Below, in pieces: positions 1 to 6,199 of a DNA stretch of 6,199 nt. Source of the DNA: Pseudomonadota bacterium (GTDB lineage: Bacteria; Pseudomonadota; Alphaproteobacteria; Rhizobiales; Hyphomicrobiaceae); assembly GCA_023428365.1 (NCBI GenBank), contig JAEYYQ010000124.1:1-6199 (forward strand), given 5' to 3'. The position numbers and the translations under genes are program-made. The notes below the pieces were generated by a model that saw only the letters and a list, made by a program, of their open reading frames with translations, made no database searches and was not told the DNA's origin. The stretch's first letter is position 1. Every line of letters starts with the position of its first letter.

Positions 1-638
1 CCGAGATTGTGCGTCGATACCAGCATGAGGCTGCCGGCTTCTTTCATCTCGCGCAGCAGCGCGACGATGGCCGCTTCGGTCTTCACGTCGACGCCGGTGA
101 ACGGCTCATCGAGAAGAACGATGGACGCTTCCTGAGCGAGCGAACGGGCCAGAAACACGCGCTTGCGCTGTCCGCCGCTCAATTCACCGATCTGCCGCTT
201 TCGGAAATCACTCATGCCGACGCGTTCGAGCGCCTGACCGACCTTCTCGCGGTCCCGCGCTGACGGAATGCGCAGCAGGCCCATATGGCCATACCGCCCC
301 ATCATCACGACGTCCTCGACCAGAACCGGAAAGTTCCAGTCCACCTCTTCGCTCTGGGGAACGTACGCCACCAGTCCGCGCTTCAACGCGTCATTGACGC
401 CGAGCCCGCAGATGCGCACCTCACCGCTCGACGGCCGCACGAACCCCATGATTGCCTTGAACAAGGTTGACTTGCCGCTGCCGTTGATCCCGACCAGACC
501 GCAGATCGTGCCGGGGCCGAGCTCGAAGCCAGCGTCTTTCAGGGCCGTATGCCCATTGGAGTAGGTCACGGTGACATCGCGCACCGAAATGCTGGCGACA
601 GGCGCGTCTGAGGTCCTGGGACGAGCGGGCGCGTGCAT
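1..638 (-). CDS. sitB: Manganese/iron ABC transporter ATP-binding protein SitB (partial, C-terminus off the left edge)
   Basis: This is the cytoplasmic ATPase that powers metal import by a SitABCD-type transporter. The visible 212 residues hold the ABC ATPase motifs in order: Walker [10 protein letters not shown] (50-58), Q-loop VPQS (Gln95), signature LSGGQ (153-157), Walker B IVLLDEP (Asp177, Glu178) and the H-loop STH (His210). The stretch [19 protein letters not shown] after the Q-loop is typical of the SitB/MntB group rather than of ZnuC. The ATG at 638 lies 8 nt after the sitA stop, so the two genes are almost certainly cotranscribed and perhaps translationally coupled. The N-terminus is slightly longer than the first beta strand needs (about 15 polar, Ala/Pro-rich residues). 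Family members are around 300 residues, so about a third is missing. The catalytic core looks intact. Metal specificity (Mn versus Fe) is inferred from the family, not seen. Confidence 0.95.
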   Translation of the reverse strand, partial: MHAPARPRTSDAPVASISVRDVTVTYSNGHTALKDAGFELGPGTICGLVGINGSGKSTLFKAIMGFVRPSSGEVRICGLGVNDALKRGLVAYVPQSEEVDWNFPVLVEDVVMMGRYGHMGLLRIPSARDREKVGQALERVGMSDFRKRQIGELSGGQRKRVFLARSLAQEASIVLLDEPFTGVDVKTEAAIVALLREMKEAGSLMLVSTHNL

Positions 639-646
639 GATCGAAC

Positions 647-1621
647 TCAAGCTCCGAGGCCGCTGGCGATGGTGGCGACAGTCACTTCCAGCAGTTTCAG
701 GAACGTTGGCACCGGGCCACGCGCGTCGCTGAGCGAATCCACATAAAGCACGCCGCCGTAGCGCGCGCCGGTCTCACTTGCCACCTGCCGCGCGGGCTTA
801 TCGGAAATCGTACTCTCGCTGAACACGACCGGGATCTTGTTCTTGCGCACCAGATCGATGACGCGGCGCACCTGCTGCGGCGTGCCCTGCTGATCTGCAT
901 TGATCGGCCACAGATAGAGTTCGCTGAGACCATAGTCGCGGGCGAGGTAGCTGAATGCTCCTTCGCTCGTCACCAACCAGCGATGCTCCGGCGGCAGCGC
1001 CGCCAGCTTTGCGCGCAACGGACCGTCGATCGCTTTGACTTCAGCCGCATAGGCTTCGGCATTTTTCGCATAGACCTCGGCATTGGCCGGATCTTGCTCG
1101 GTCAGCGCCTTTCGAATGTTCTCGATGTAAACGAGCACGTTGGACGGCGACATCCAGGCGTGCGGGTTCGGCTTACCGCTATAAGGCCCCTCCGTGATGC
1201 CCATCGGCGCGATGCCATCTGTGACCACGGCGCTCGGGACATTCTTGATGTTCTCGAAGAAGCGCTCGAACCAGCGTTCGAGGTTCATGCCGTTCCACAA
1301 CACAAGATCGGCCGACTGCGCTTTCACGATATCGAGCGGCGTCGGCTGATAATCATGGATCTCGGCGCCGGGCTTGGTGATGCTTTCGACGACCGCCGCT
1401 GTCCCGGCGACGTTCTGCGCGATGTCCTGAATGATCGTAAAGGTCGTCACCACACGCAGTGGCTTGTCGCGCTTCGGTGCGGACTGCGCTGCGGCCGCGC
1501 CAGCCAGCAAGAGGATCGCCGCGACGCACGCCATCACCCCGGTAACAATTTGCGGCAGCCTGACGCCCTTCGCGCCGGCAATAGATCTCCCCCCAGACAT
1601 CCCGCCTGCCAGCCTCAGCAT
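647..1621 (-). CDS. sitA: Manganese/iron ABC transporter periplasmic substrate-binding protein SitA
   Basis: This periplasmic cluster A-I (ZnuA/PsaA-like) solute-binding protein delivers Mn(II), possibly Fe(II), to the SitCD permease. Numbered from the ATG at 1621 (324 residues), the four expected metal ligands are present: His89 (EIHDYQP), His154 (NPHAWMSP), Glu220 (TSEGAFSY) and, by alignment with the family from memory, Asp274 (STISDKP). No long His-rich loop is visible, which argues against a zinc-specific ZnuA. A signal peptide is clear: a basic N-region, the hydrophobic stretch [13 protein letters not shown] and an AAA|QSA-type cleavage site near residue 45. The frame opens further upstream at a TTG (1642), but that codon lies inside the candidate operator, so an ATG at 1621 or 1600 is more likely. 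Neither has a strong Shine-Dalgarno. sitB follows after 8 nt. The body of the protein closely resembles rhizobial SitA. Only the exact start is uncertain. Confidence 0.95.
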   Translation of the reverse strand: MLRLAGGMSGGRSIAGAKGVRLPQIVTGVMACVAAILLLAGAAAAQSAPKRDKPLRVVTTFTIIQDIAQNVAGTAAVVESITKPGAEIHDYQPTPLDIVKAQSADLVLWNGMNLERWFERFFENIKNVPSAVVTDGIAPMGITEGPYSGKPNPHAWMSPSNVLVYIENIRKALTEQDPANAEVYAKNAEAYAAEVKAIDGPLRAKLAALPPEHRWLVTSEGAFSYLARDYGLSELYLWPINADQQGTPQQVRRVIDLVRKNKIPVVFSESTISDKPARQVASETGARYGGVLYVDSLSDARGPVPTFLKLLEVTVATIASGLGA

Positions 1622-1635
1622 CCGCCACCGCCCTT

Positions 1636-1660
1636 GTTGCAACTCATTCTTAACTGCAAC
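1636..1660. promoter_or_regulatory. Candidate metal-responsive operator of the sit operon (inverted repeat)
   Basis: GTTGCA (1636-1641) is mirrored exactly by TGCAAC (1655-1660) across a 13-nt centre. The left arm extends into a complete 8-bp palindrome, GTTGCAAC (1636-1643). Read on the minus strand, the same bases form a direct repeat AGTTGCA with a 17-nt period. The element sits at and just downstream of the transcription start predicted from the promoter at 1664-1691, a position suited to repression. In rhizobia the Fur-family regulator Mur is known to repress sitABCD when manganese is plentiful. Assigning this repeat to Mur is inference from position and gene content. An MntR-type (DtxR family) repressor is the alternative. 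Confidence 0.45.
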
Positions 1661-1663
1661 TAA

Positions 1664-1691
1664 GATGTACGAGGAGCCGGCGGATTGTCAA
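1664..1691 (-). promoter_or_regulatory. Predicted sigma-70-type promoter of sitA-sitB
   Basis: On the minus strand a perfect -35 hexamer TTGACA (1691-1686) is followed, after 16 nt, by TACATC (1669-1664) as a weak -10 matching three of six consensus positions. Transcription would start near 1657, leaving a leader of about 35 nt to the ATG at 1621. It is the only good -35 in the 196-nt gap between sitA and the dynamin gene. The -10 is poor, as would fit a regulated promoter, so the call is moderate. Confidence 0.5.
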
Positions 1692-1815
1692 TGCCTCACG
1701 GCGTCGGCGGTTTATACAGCCGAGAAAGCTTGGTTTTGCGTTGAATTTGCGCCGTAGGCGAGCACTTGCGCGCCTTGAAAAGCGGCAATCTCCGGGCACT
1801 CACCGCTATTGGGAG

Positions 1816-1837
1816 GTGCGCGGCTTCGGCCGCGCAC
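1816..1837 (-). terminator. GC-rich hairpin after the dynamin-like gene, possible terminator
   Basis: A perfect 9-bp stem (GTGCGCGGC at 1816-1824 pairing with 1829-1837) closes a 4-nt loop. It begins 6 nt beyond the stop codon of the dynamin-like gene on the minus strand. Position and stability suggest a transcription end or 3' mRNA stabiliser. No U-tract follows in either direction (CTCCC on the minus strand), so it is not a canonical intrinsic terminator. Read on the plus strand the loop is the extra-stable C(UUCG)G tetraloop, but no plus-strand gene ends here. Confidence 0.5.
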
Positions 1838-1843
1838 AGTATT

Positions 1844-4120
1844 TCAGGCGATCATCTCTTCGCAGCGTGCATTGACGTCGGCGAGACGCCGGGTCAGGGC
1901 TTCGGCCACAGCAAGACGCTCATTCAAAGCTCCGAGCTGCTCAACTCTCGTCGCTTCCACCGCCGGGCGATTATCGCGCGCATCCAGCAGTTCCTTGGCG
2001 CGAGCGATGAAGCCTTCGCTTTGCCTGCGCAAAGCTTCAATGACGGCCACCGAAATCGCGGTCGAACGGTCAGAAATCAGCGAAACACGCCGTTGCAAAT
2101 CCGCGGTCGCCAGACGCGTGACCTCGTCGATGGACGGCATCAATGCTTCCACCAGCAAACGCTCCAGCTCCGCCGCGTGCTCAACGGGAGAACGGCTGCG
2201 CGACCAGCCAACCAGCGGCCCGGATGCACCGAGATCCAGTGATGCGGTTTCCCCGATCGGCGCCGTCATCAACGGAACCGGCGTACCGGCATCGCGTGTC
2301 AGCGCCGGGACCGGAAGCAGCTCCAGTTCCGGCGACATACGCAGGATTGCGTCGCGCAGCGCCGGGAATGCCGTGTACTCGCTTGCAGCGATACGCGCGA
2401 AAGCCGCCTGCTCGGCGCGTTCGAGTTCGGCCTGAACCCGCGTCCGCAATGGCTCGCAATCGCATTTCCAGTGGCGCCGCGCCCGACCATCCTGGAACGC
2501 AAGCACCAGCCGATCGCCCTCGCCGCGCGCGTACGCATCGAGGATGGAGGCCAGTCCCTGATAAAGGCGGCTGCGCTGCTCGGCGACAACATCGCCCATC
2601 AGGTTCTGCAACGAGGCGAGTTTCCGCTCCAGCTCCGCCGCCACCGCCTGGATGCGAACGAGCTCGCCCTGCACATCCTGAAGTTCTTCGTCATCCTTGC
2701 TGATTGCTGCCGCATCGGTATCGCTGGACGCGGTGTACTTGTGCATGTCCTCGCCGACGCTGCCCTCGTTGATCTGCGCCAATTCGGCGAAGTAGGCCGC
2801 GATCTGGCGGATCAGATGCGCGCTGTGGCTCTGACCAATCTGTCCGGTCAGCGCGCGCTTGAGTTCAGGGAAGCCCGAGCAAACAGAAAGTCCACGGGCC
2901 AGCTGACCGGTCGAAACGTCCCCTCCCGTACCGCCTGCCTTCACCTCGACGGGCCAAGTGACGCCTTTATGCTTGGCGTAGGATACGAAAGCAGGAGTCA
3001 GAGCCTTCTGAACATCGAGCCGGTCGGACGCCAACGCCTCGTTGGCCCAGCGCGCGCTTCCCGCGACGACAGGGATTTCTACCGACGGAAACTCTCGCGC
3101 CAGCGTATGGCGTACGTCGGCGACAAGGTCGCGGGTCTCGCCAGCAGCATCGCGCAGCTCGTCGATATGGTCGATGAACACAACAAGACGTTCTTTATGC
3201 AGTCCCCGTAGGATCCGCAGAACCGCAAGGTCGGCAGTCGTAAGCGGTTGGCGCGCACTCAATACGACGATGTAGAGGTCGGCATCTTCCAGCGTGTGCC
3301 GGGTGATCTCATCCCGCACCAGGAACGGATCGCTGATGCCGGGCGTCGCGATCACGGTGGAGGGGAAACGGAACGGACCAGTTGGCAAGTAAAGATCCGC
3401 CGAACGCGTAATGTCAGCAAACTGCCCCGCGCCTTCCGCAGCCACGGCGGTCTTGCTCGGGCACAGGTAGCGGGCAAGAACATCGCGCGAAATAGCGTCA
3501 TGCGAATGCTTGCCGCCGAGAATTGACGCGAATCCGTCGCCGAACCGTTGCTCGGAGCGCTGGCGCATCGCATCGAGATGACGCCGCAGCAGCTCCGGCT
3601 CGAAGCCCGGAACGAGACGACTGGTCAGTTCGCGAACCTTATCGCTTCCGGACGCCAGGCGCTCCCAGTCGCTGTCCTCAAACAGCTGGAACTCCGCAGC
3701 GACACCTTCCGGGCCGCCGATACCGCCAAAGTGCAACCGCGTCACTGCCGTACTCCACGGGCTGATCTCGCGCGGCAGCAAATCGGGCTGCTCAACGAGG
3801 GCACCGATGAAAGCACTCTGCCCACTCTTCACCTGGCCCACGACCGCAATCCGGCAGGTCTGGCTTTCGAGCACCCGCAGGGCGTCTTGAACAAAGGTTG
3901 TTCCAGCATCTGTCAGCAGGCCCGCCAGACGCTCACCATGGCGCATCAGCTCCAGGCGAATTTCCTCGAGCGACGCACCAATCAGCTCGGGCTCGGCAGG
4001 CATCTGCGGAGGACGAACCACTTCGGAAGCCGCCACGGTATGTTCAGCGACGGGATTGTTTTCCGGCGGCTTGATGTCTTCGGCAACGAGCGCCTGCGGC
4101 AGGACGTGGATGTTGGCCAT
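1844..4120 (-). CDS. Dynamin-family protein with degenerate GTPase motifs
   Basis: This 758-residue protein has the layout of a bacterial dynamin-like protein: a Pro-rich N-terminal tail (about 1-48), a helix, a large G domain (about 88-430) and a mostly helical C-terminal half with likely coiled coils near 473-512 and 690-757. Bacterial dynamins bind GTP and remodel or tether membranes. Recognition rests on the P-loop strand CRIAVVGQVKSGQSAFIGAL (89-108), the switch-I-like PWSTAVTRLHFG (121-132), VIATPGISDP (256-265) and VVFIDHIDEL (313-322). Key residues are missing: the Walker A Lys is Gln101, the G3 Asp of DxxG is Ala258, and the G4 N/TKxD motif reads D317-H-I-D320. The frame is otherwise intact, so this may be a pseudo-GTPase. 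No transmembrane helix is obvious; membrane contact, if any, would be peripheral. The start is supported by AGGGGGA (4134-4128) 7 nt before the ATG. It is a single gene, with no second dynamin beside it. Its role is unknown. Confidence 0.85.
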   Translation of the reverse strand: MANIHVLPQALVAEDIKPPENNPVAEHTVAASEVVRPPQMPAEPELIGASLEEIRLELMRHGERLAGLLTDAGTTFVQDALRVLESQTCRIAVVGQVKSGQSAFIGALVEQPDLLPREISPWSTAVTRLHFGGIGGPEGVAAEFQLFEDSDWERLASGSDKVRELTSRLVPGFEPELLRRHLDAMRQRSEQRFGDGFASILGGKHSHDAISRDVLARYLCPSKTAVAAEGAGQFADITRSADLYLPTGPFRFPSTVIATPGISDPFLVRDEITRHTLEDADLYIVVLSARQPLTTADLAVLRILRGLHKERLVVFIDHIDELRDAAGETRDLVADVRHTLAREFPSVEIPVVAGSARWANEALASDRLDVQKALTPAFVSYAKHKGVTWPVEVKAGGTGGDVSTGQLARGLSVCSGFPELKRALTGQIGQSHSAHLIRQIAAYFAELAQINEGSVGEDMHKYTASSDTDAAAISKDDEELQDVQGELVRIQAVAAELERKLASLQNLMGDVVAEQRSRLYQGLASILDAYARGEGDRLVLAFQDGRARRHWKCDCEPLRTRVQAELERAEQAAFARIAASEYTAFPALRDAILRMSPELELLPVPALTRDAGTPVPLMTAPIGETASLDLGASGPLVGWSRSRSPVEHAAELERLLVEALMPSIDEVTRLATADLQRRVSLISDRSTAISVAVIEALRRQSEGFIARAKELLDARDNRPAVEATRVEQLGALNERLAVAEALTRRLADVNARCEEMIA

Positions 4121-4188
4121 TAGACAGTCCCCCTATTCAACGCGGTCGCACGCAGCCTTCCCGCCCGCGCGCCGAACGGCACCGGACG

Positions 4189-4199
4189 TGATCCGATCA
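4189..4199. repeat. Perfect inverted repeat TGATC-C-GATCA
   Basis: The two 5-bp arms TGATC and GATCA flank a single C, about 70 nt upstream of the dynamin-like start codon. It is short but perfect, and could be an operator half-site pair. A second palindrome with the same core lies at 4245-4254. No factor can be named from sequence alone. Confidence 0.3.
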
Positions 4200-4244
4200 A
4201 GAGGTCGAGTGTGAGTGTTTGGCTGGAATGGCCCGAGCAAGCCT

Positions 4245-4254
4245 GATCGCGATC
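4245..4254. repeat. Perfect 10-bp palindrome GATCGCGATC
   Basis: This self-complementary decamer lies in the divergent intergenic region, with its centre about 55 nt from the centre of the TGATC-C-GATCA repeat, roughly five helical turns. A shared factor bound at both sites is possible but unproven. A chance palindrome in GC-rich DNA cannot be excluded. Confidence 0.3.
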
Positions 4255-4388
4255 TGAGAACCGCGACGCTGCAACTGCCAATGGCAGATGATCCGGACAC
4301 ATACGCTACGCCACCCCCGGACGAGACTACGCAAAATACTCAAGCGGTCCTTACTGACCGTCTCTCGTTGGGATCGATAGGCCCCAGT

Positions 4389-4406
4389 CGTTAATGTCCC
4401 GTTAAT
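4389..4406. repeat. Tandem CGTTAAT heptamers, 11-bp period
   Basis: CGTTAAT occurs at 4389-4395 and again at 4400-4406, so the copies fall one helical turn apart on the same DNA face. They sit about 130-145 nt upstream of the pobA ATG in an AT-rich patch. The arrangement suits a direct-repeat activator site (for example of the AraC type, which is known for some pobA genes) or an upstream promoter element. The identification is inference. Confidence 0.3.
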
Positions 4407-4534
4407 TATGGCTTTGGCATGAAATCCGGTCGTCTTTCTCCCCTCCGGCGTGCAATCTCGACTTTCGTTTCGCTTGTTCGACGCGCGAATTGTCGGCCAC
4501 TCTCCGCCGATACGCATTCCCGCGAGGCACGCCG

Positions 4535-5707
4535 ATGCGCACGCAGGGCGGAATTATCGGGGCCGGGCCCGCCGGGTTGCTGCTCGCCCGGCTGTTGTCC
4601 CGGCAGGGCATCGAGAGCGTGGTGCTGGAGCGGCGGAGCGCCAGTTACGTGCTAAGCCGGGTCCGTGCTGGTGTTCTGGAGCGAGGAACAGTCGCGCTTC
4701 TGGAGGACGCCGACTGCGCCACACGGATGCGGCGGGAAGGCCTGCCGCATGACGGCTTTACCATCAATTTCGATGACCGCTCGCTGCGTATCGACCTCGC
4801 CGACCTGACCGGAAGCAACGTCCTGATCTACGGCCAGACGGAGATGACACGTGACCTCATGTCAGCGCGCGAGGCAGAGGGCGCCGCCACTCTTTACGAG
4901 GCCGAGGTGCTGAGGATTTCAGATATCGACACCGAACGGCCGCGCATCCATTTCCGCCGGAATGACCGAGAAGCCAGCATCGAATGCGATTACGTCGCCG
5001 GCTGCGACGGCTTCCATGGCGTAAGCCGGACACAAATCCCGCCCGAAATGCTGCAAACGTTCGAGCGAACTTATCCGTTTGCGTGGCTCGGCGTGCTGGC
5101 CGACGTACCTCCATGCTCGGAGGAACTGGTCTACGCCAGCCATGCCGATGGTTTCGCGCTGGCCAGTATGCGGTCGCGCGCCCGCAGCCGCTACTATATC
5201 CAGTGCCCCGCAGACACCCGCATCGAGGATTGGCCCGACGCCCGCTTCTGGGATGAATTCCAGCGCCGTGCTGGTCCGGCAACGGCTCGGCATGTCACGC
5301 GCGGCCCCTCGATCGAGAAGAGCCTGGCGCCATTGCGCAGTTTCGTTGCCGAACCGATGCGCCATGGCAGGCTGTTTCTGGCGGGCGATGCGGCACACAT
5401 CGTGCCTCCGACCGGGGCCAAGGGCTTGAATCTGGCCGCCTCCGATGTCGGCCTGCTCGCTCAGGCGCTCACCGCATTCTACAAGGCCGCCACCAGCGAC
5501 CTCCTCGATACCTATTCCAACCGGTGCCTCGCACGCATCTGGAAAGCCGAACGCTTCTCCTGGTGGATGACCTCGCTGCTGCACCGATTCCCCGAAACAG
5601 ATGCCTTCGCCCGCCGCCTGCAACAAGCCGAGTTCGACTATCTCAGTGGATCGCGCGCGGCCCAAACGGCGCTGGCTGAAAATTATGTCGGCCTCGCGCT
5701 GTCATAG
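4535..5707 (+). CDS. pobA: 4-hydroxybenzoate 3-monooxygenase (p-hydroxybenzoate hydroxylase)
   Basis: This cytoplasmic FAD monooxygenase uses NAD(P)H and O2 to convert 4-hydroxybenzoate to protocatechuate, feeding the beta-ketoadipate pathway. The 390-residue length matches the family. Visible motifs are the FAD dinucleotide-binding GAGPAG (9-14) with Glu32, RAGVLE (44-49), YGQTEMTRDL (99-108), the DG motif CDGFHG (157-162) and GDAAHIVPPTGAKG (284-297). Compared from memory with the Pseudomonas enzyme, the substrate pocket is complete: Tyr200, Ser211, Arg213, Tyr221, Pro292, Thr293 and Tyr384. Arg33 and Tyr38, linked to NADPH preference, are kept, while the usual Gln34 is Arg. The ATG at 4535 has GAGG 7 nt upstream and aligns with known N-termini; an earlier in-frame ATG at 4490 would add 15 unsupported residues. 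No pobR regulator or protocatechuate genes are adjacent. It appears to be monocistronic, since 137 nt separate it from soxB. Confidence 0.97.
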   Translation: MRTQGGIIGAGPAGLLLARLLSRQGIESVVLERRSASYVLSRVRAGVLERGTVALLEDADCATRMRREGLPHDGFTINFDDRSLRIDLADLTGSNVLIYGQTEMTRDLMSAREAEGAATLYEAEVLRISDIDTERPRIHFRRNDREASIECDYVAGCDGFHGVSRTQIPPEMLQTFERTYPFAWLGVLADVPPCSEELVYASHADGFALASMRSRARSRYYIQCPADTRIEDWPDARFWDEFQRRAGPATARHVTRGPSIEKSLAPLRSFVAEPMRHGRLFLAGDAAHIVPPTGAKGLNLAASDVGLLAQALTAFYKAATSDLLDTYSNRCLARIWKAERFSWWMTSLLHRFPETDAFARRLQQAEFDYLSGSRAAQTALAENYVGLALS

Positions 5708-5844
5708 ACCACCTGACACACGTTCGAAAAAACCATCATCTGCGCTGACGTGCCACCTCGCTTGCGGTTTGCCCCTGCGGTGCTCTAGCTTGTTTGGCGC
5801 GCGGCGCCGGGCCGGCATTTGGTAAAGACAGGTTTACGCGGAGA
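5708..5844. other. pobA-soxB intergenic region
   Basis: This 137-nt spacer lacks a clear intrinsic terminator for pobA. A small GC-rich inverted repeat (GGCG 5796-5799, CGCC 5805-5808) has no U-tract after it. TTGCGG (5762-5767) with CTAGCT 17 nt downstream (5785-5790) is a weak promoter candidate for soxB. GTAAA-GACAGG-TTTAC (5822-5837) is a 5-bp inverted repeat just upstream of the soxB start. None of these is strong alone. The spacing suggests soxB has its own promoter. Confidence 0.4.
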
Positions 5845-6199
5845 ATGGATCGCTATTCGGGATTTCGCCTATTCCGGGAAGGTCTGGGCGGCCACCAACG
5901 TTGGTCGCGGGCCTGGGCCAATCCATCCCCTAAACCAGCCTACGATGTCGTCATTATCGGCGGCGGTGGCCATGGTCTCGCTACAGCTTTCTATCTCGCC
6001 AAAGAACACGGCATCACCAATGTCGCCGTCGTGGAGAAGGGGCCGATCGGGCTGGGTAACACCGGCCGCAACACCACCATCGTCCGCTCGAATTACCTCT
6101 TCCCCGAAAACAACCGGTTTTACGAAAAGTCGCTGAAGCTCTGGGAGGGCCTGGAGCAGGATCTCAACTTCAACGTCATGATGAGCCAGCGCGGCGTGC
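5845..6199 (+). CDS. soxB: Sarcosine oxidase beta subunit (partial, C-terminus off the right edge)
   Basis: This is the FAD-binding catalytic subunit of heterotetrameric sarcosine oxidase, which oxidatively demethylates sarcosine to glycine, H2O2 and a C1 unit passed to folate. The first 118 residues are visible. They show the family N-terminus [12 protein letters not shown], a dinucleotide-binding motif [12 protein letters not shown] (33-44), Glu64 ending the second beta strand, and the well-conserved [13 protein letters not shown] (72-84), ending in NVMMSQRGV. No signal peptide is present. The start at 5845 matches family N-termini, and there is no in-frame start in the codons just before it. 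Its ribosome site is odd: GGAG (5840-5843) lies only 1 nt from the ATG, and AGG (5830-5832) lies 12 nt away. The residues at 66-71 read GPIGLG, where I remember GWIGGG in relatives. The remaining subunit genes (soxD, soxA, soxG) would be expected downstream. Confidence 0.93.
   Translation, partial: MDRYSGFRLFREGLGGHQRWSRAWANPSPKPAYDVVIIGGGGHGLATAFYLAKEHGITNVAVVEKGPIGLGNTGRNTTIVRSNYLFPENNRFYEKSLKLWEGLEQDLNFNVMMSQRGV

Larger units (their letters stand above)
4121..4534. other. Divergent intergenic region between the dynamin-like gene and pobA
   Basis: This 414-nt gap must contain the control regions of both divergent genes. I found no convincing -35/-10 pair for either and no credible small gene. 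What it does hold is the Shine-Dalgarno of the dynamin-like gene (4128-4134), two perfect GATC-containing palindromes, six GATC tetranucleotides between 4190 and 4375, a repeated CGTTAAT heptamer at 4389-4406 in a locally AT-rich patch, and GAGG (4524-4527) 7 nt before the pobA ATG. No regulator gene is present, so any pobR-like activator of pobA must be encoded elsewhere. Confidence 0.6.

Noticed and set aside
1645..1647. ATG on the minus strand just upstream of sitA
   Set aside because: It is in another frame and reaches a stop after ten codons. At most it is a minimal leader peptide, with nothing to support it.
983..1663. 226-codon open frame on the plus strand opposite sitA
   Set aside because: It lies antisense to a strongly recognised gene, has Arg/His-rich composition typical of a GC-rich shadow frame, and shows no family resemblance.
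3818..3820. Possibility that the P-loop Gln is a single-base sequencing error (CAG for AAG)
   Set aside because: Two further independent motif changes in the same protein (Ala258 and Asp317-His318) make an isolated error an insufficient explanation, although it cannot be excluded for this one position.
3548..4123. 191-codon open frame on the plus strand opposite the 5' part of the dynamin-like gene
   Set aside because: It is wholly antisense to the dynamin-like frame, has no recognisable domain, and is explained by GC-rich third positions of the real gene.
4490..4534. Upstream in-frame ATG that would extend PobA by 15 residues
   Set aside because: The extension is not found in known PobA proteins, whereas the ATG at 4535 has a well-placed GAGG and gives the normal N-terminus.
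4919..5665. 248-codon open frame on the minus strand opposite pobA
   Set aside because: It is antisense to a fully conserved pobA, has no recognisable motifs and no credible ribosome site was identified.
5819..6136. 105-codon plus-strand frame overlapping soxB
   Set aside because: It is out of frame with the clear SoxB protein sequence and is Ser/Pro/Arg-rich with no motif.

Overview
The window looks like the chromosome of a GC-rich alphaproteobacterium. The SitA and SitB sequences, the dynamin-family protein and the four-subunit-type sarcosine oxidase beta chain all read like proteins of the Hyphomicrobiales, most likely the Bradyrhizobium/Afipia/Rhodopseudomonas group. That placement rests on remembered family sequences, not on a search. 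There are five protein genes: two cut by the window edges, three complete. I saw no tRNA, rRNA, CRISPR array, insertion sequence or phage gene.

Left part (1-1840, minus strand): the start of a sitABCD-type manganese/iron ABC importer operon. sitA (periplasmic metal-binding protein) is followed after 8 nt by sitB (ATPase), which runs off the left edge; the permease genes would lie beyond it. A TTGACA-type promoter and a GTTGCA/TGCAAC inverted repeat at the predicted transcription start lie just upstream of sitA. The repeat is a plausible site for a metal-responsive repressor such as Mur.

Middle (1844-4120, minus strand): one large gene for a 758-residue dynamin-like protein. Its fold signature is clear, but the nucleotide-binding motifs are degenerate: Gln replaces the P-loop Lys, Ala replaces the G3 Asp, and the G4 motif reads D-H-I-D. 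It may be a pseudo-GTPase. It ends just before a GC-rich UUCG/CGAA hairpin that separates it from the sit operon.

Right part (4121-6199): a 414-nt divergent intergenic region, then pobA (4-hydroxybenzoate 3-monooxygenase, complete, plus strand), a 137-nt spacer, and the first 118 codons of soxB (sarcosine oxidase beta subunit, plus strand).

The genes fall into three apparently independent functions: metal uptake, a membrane-remodelling-type protein, and two flavin-dependent oxidative catabolism enzymes (4-hydroxybenzoate to protocatechuate; sarcosine to glycine plus a C1 unit). The degenerate dynamin is the least expected item. The rest is recognisable core or catabolic metabolism.
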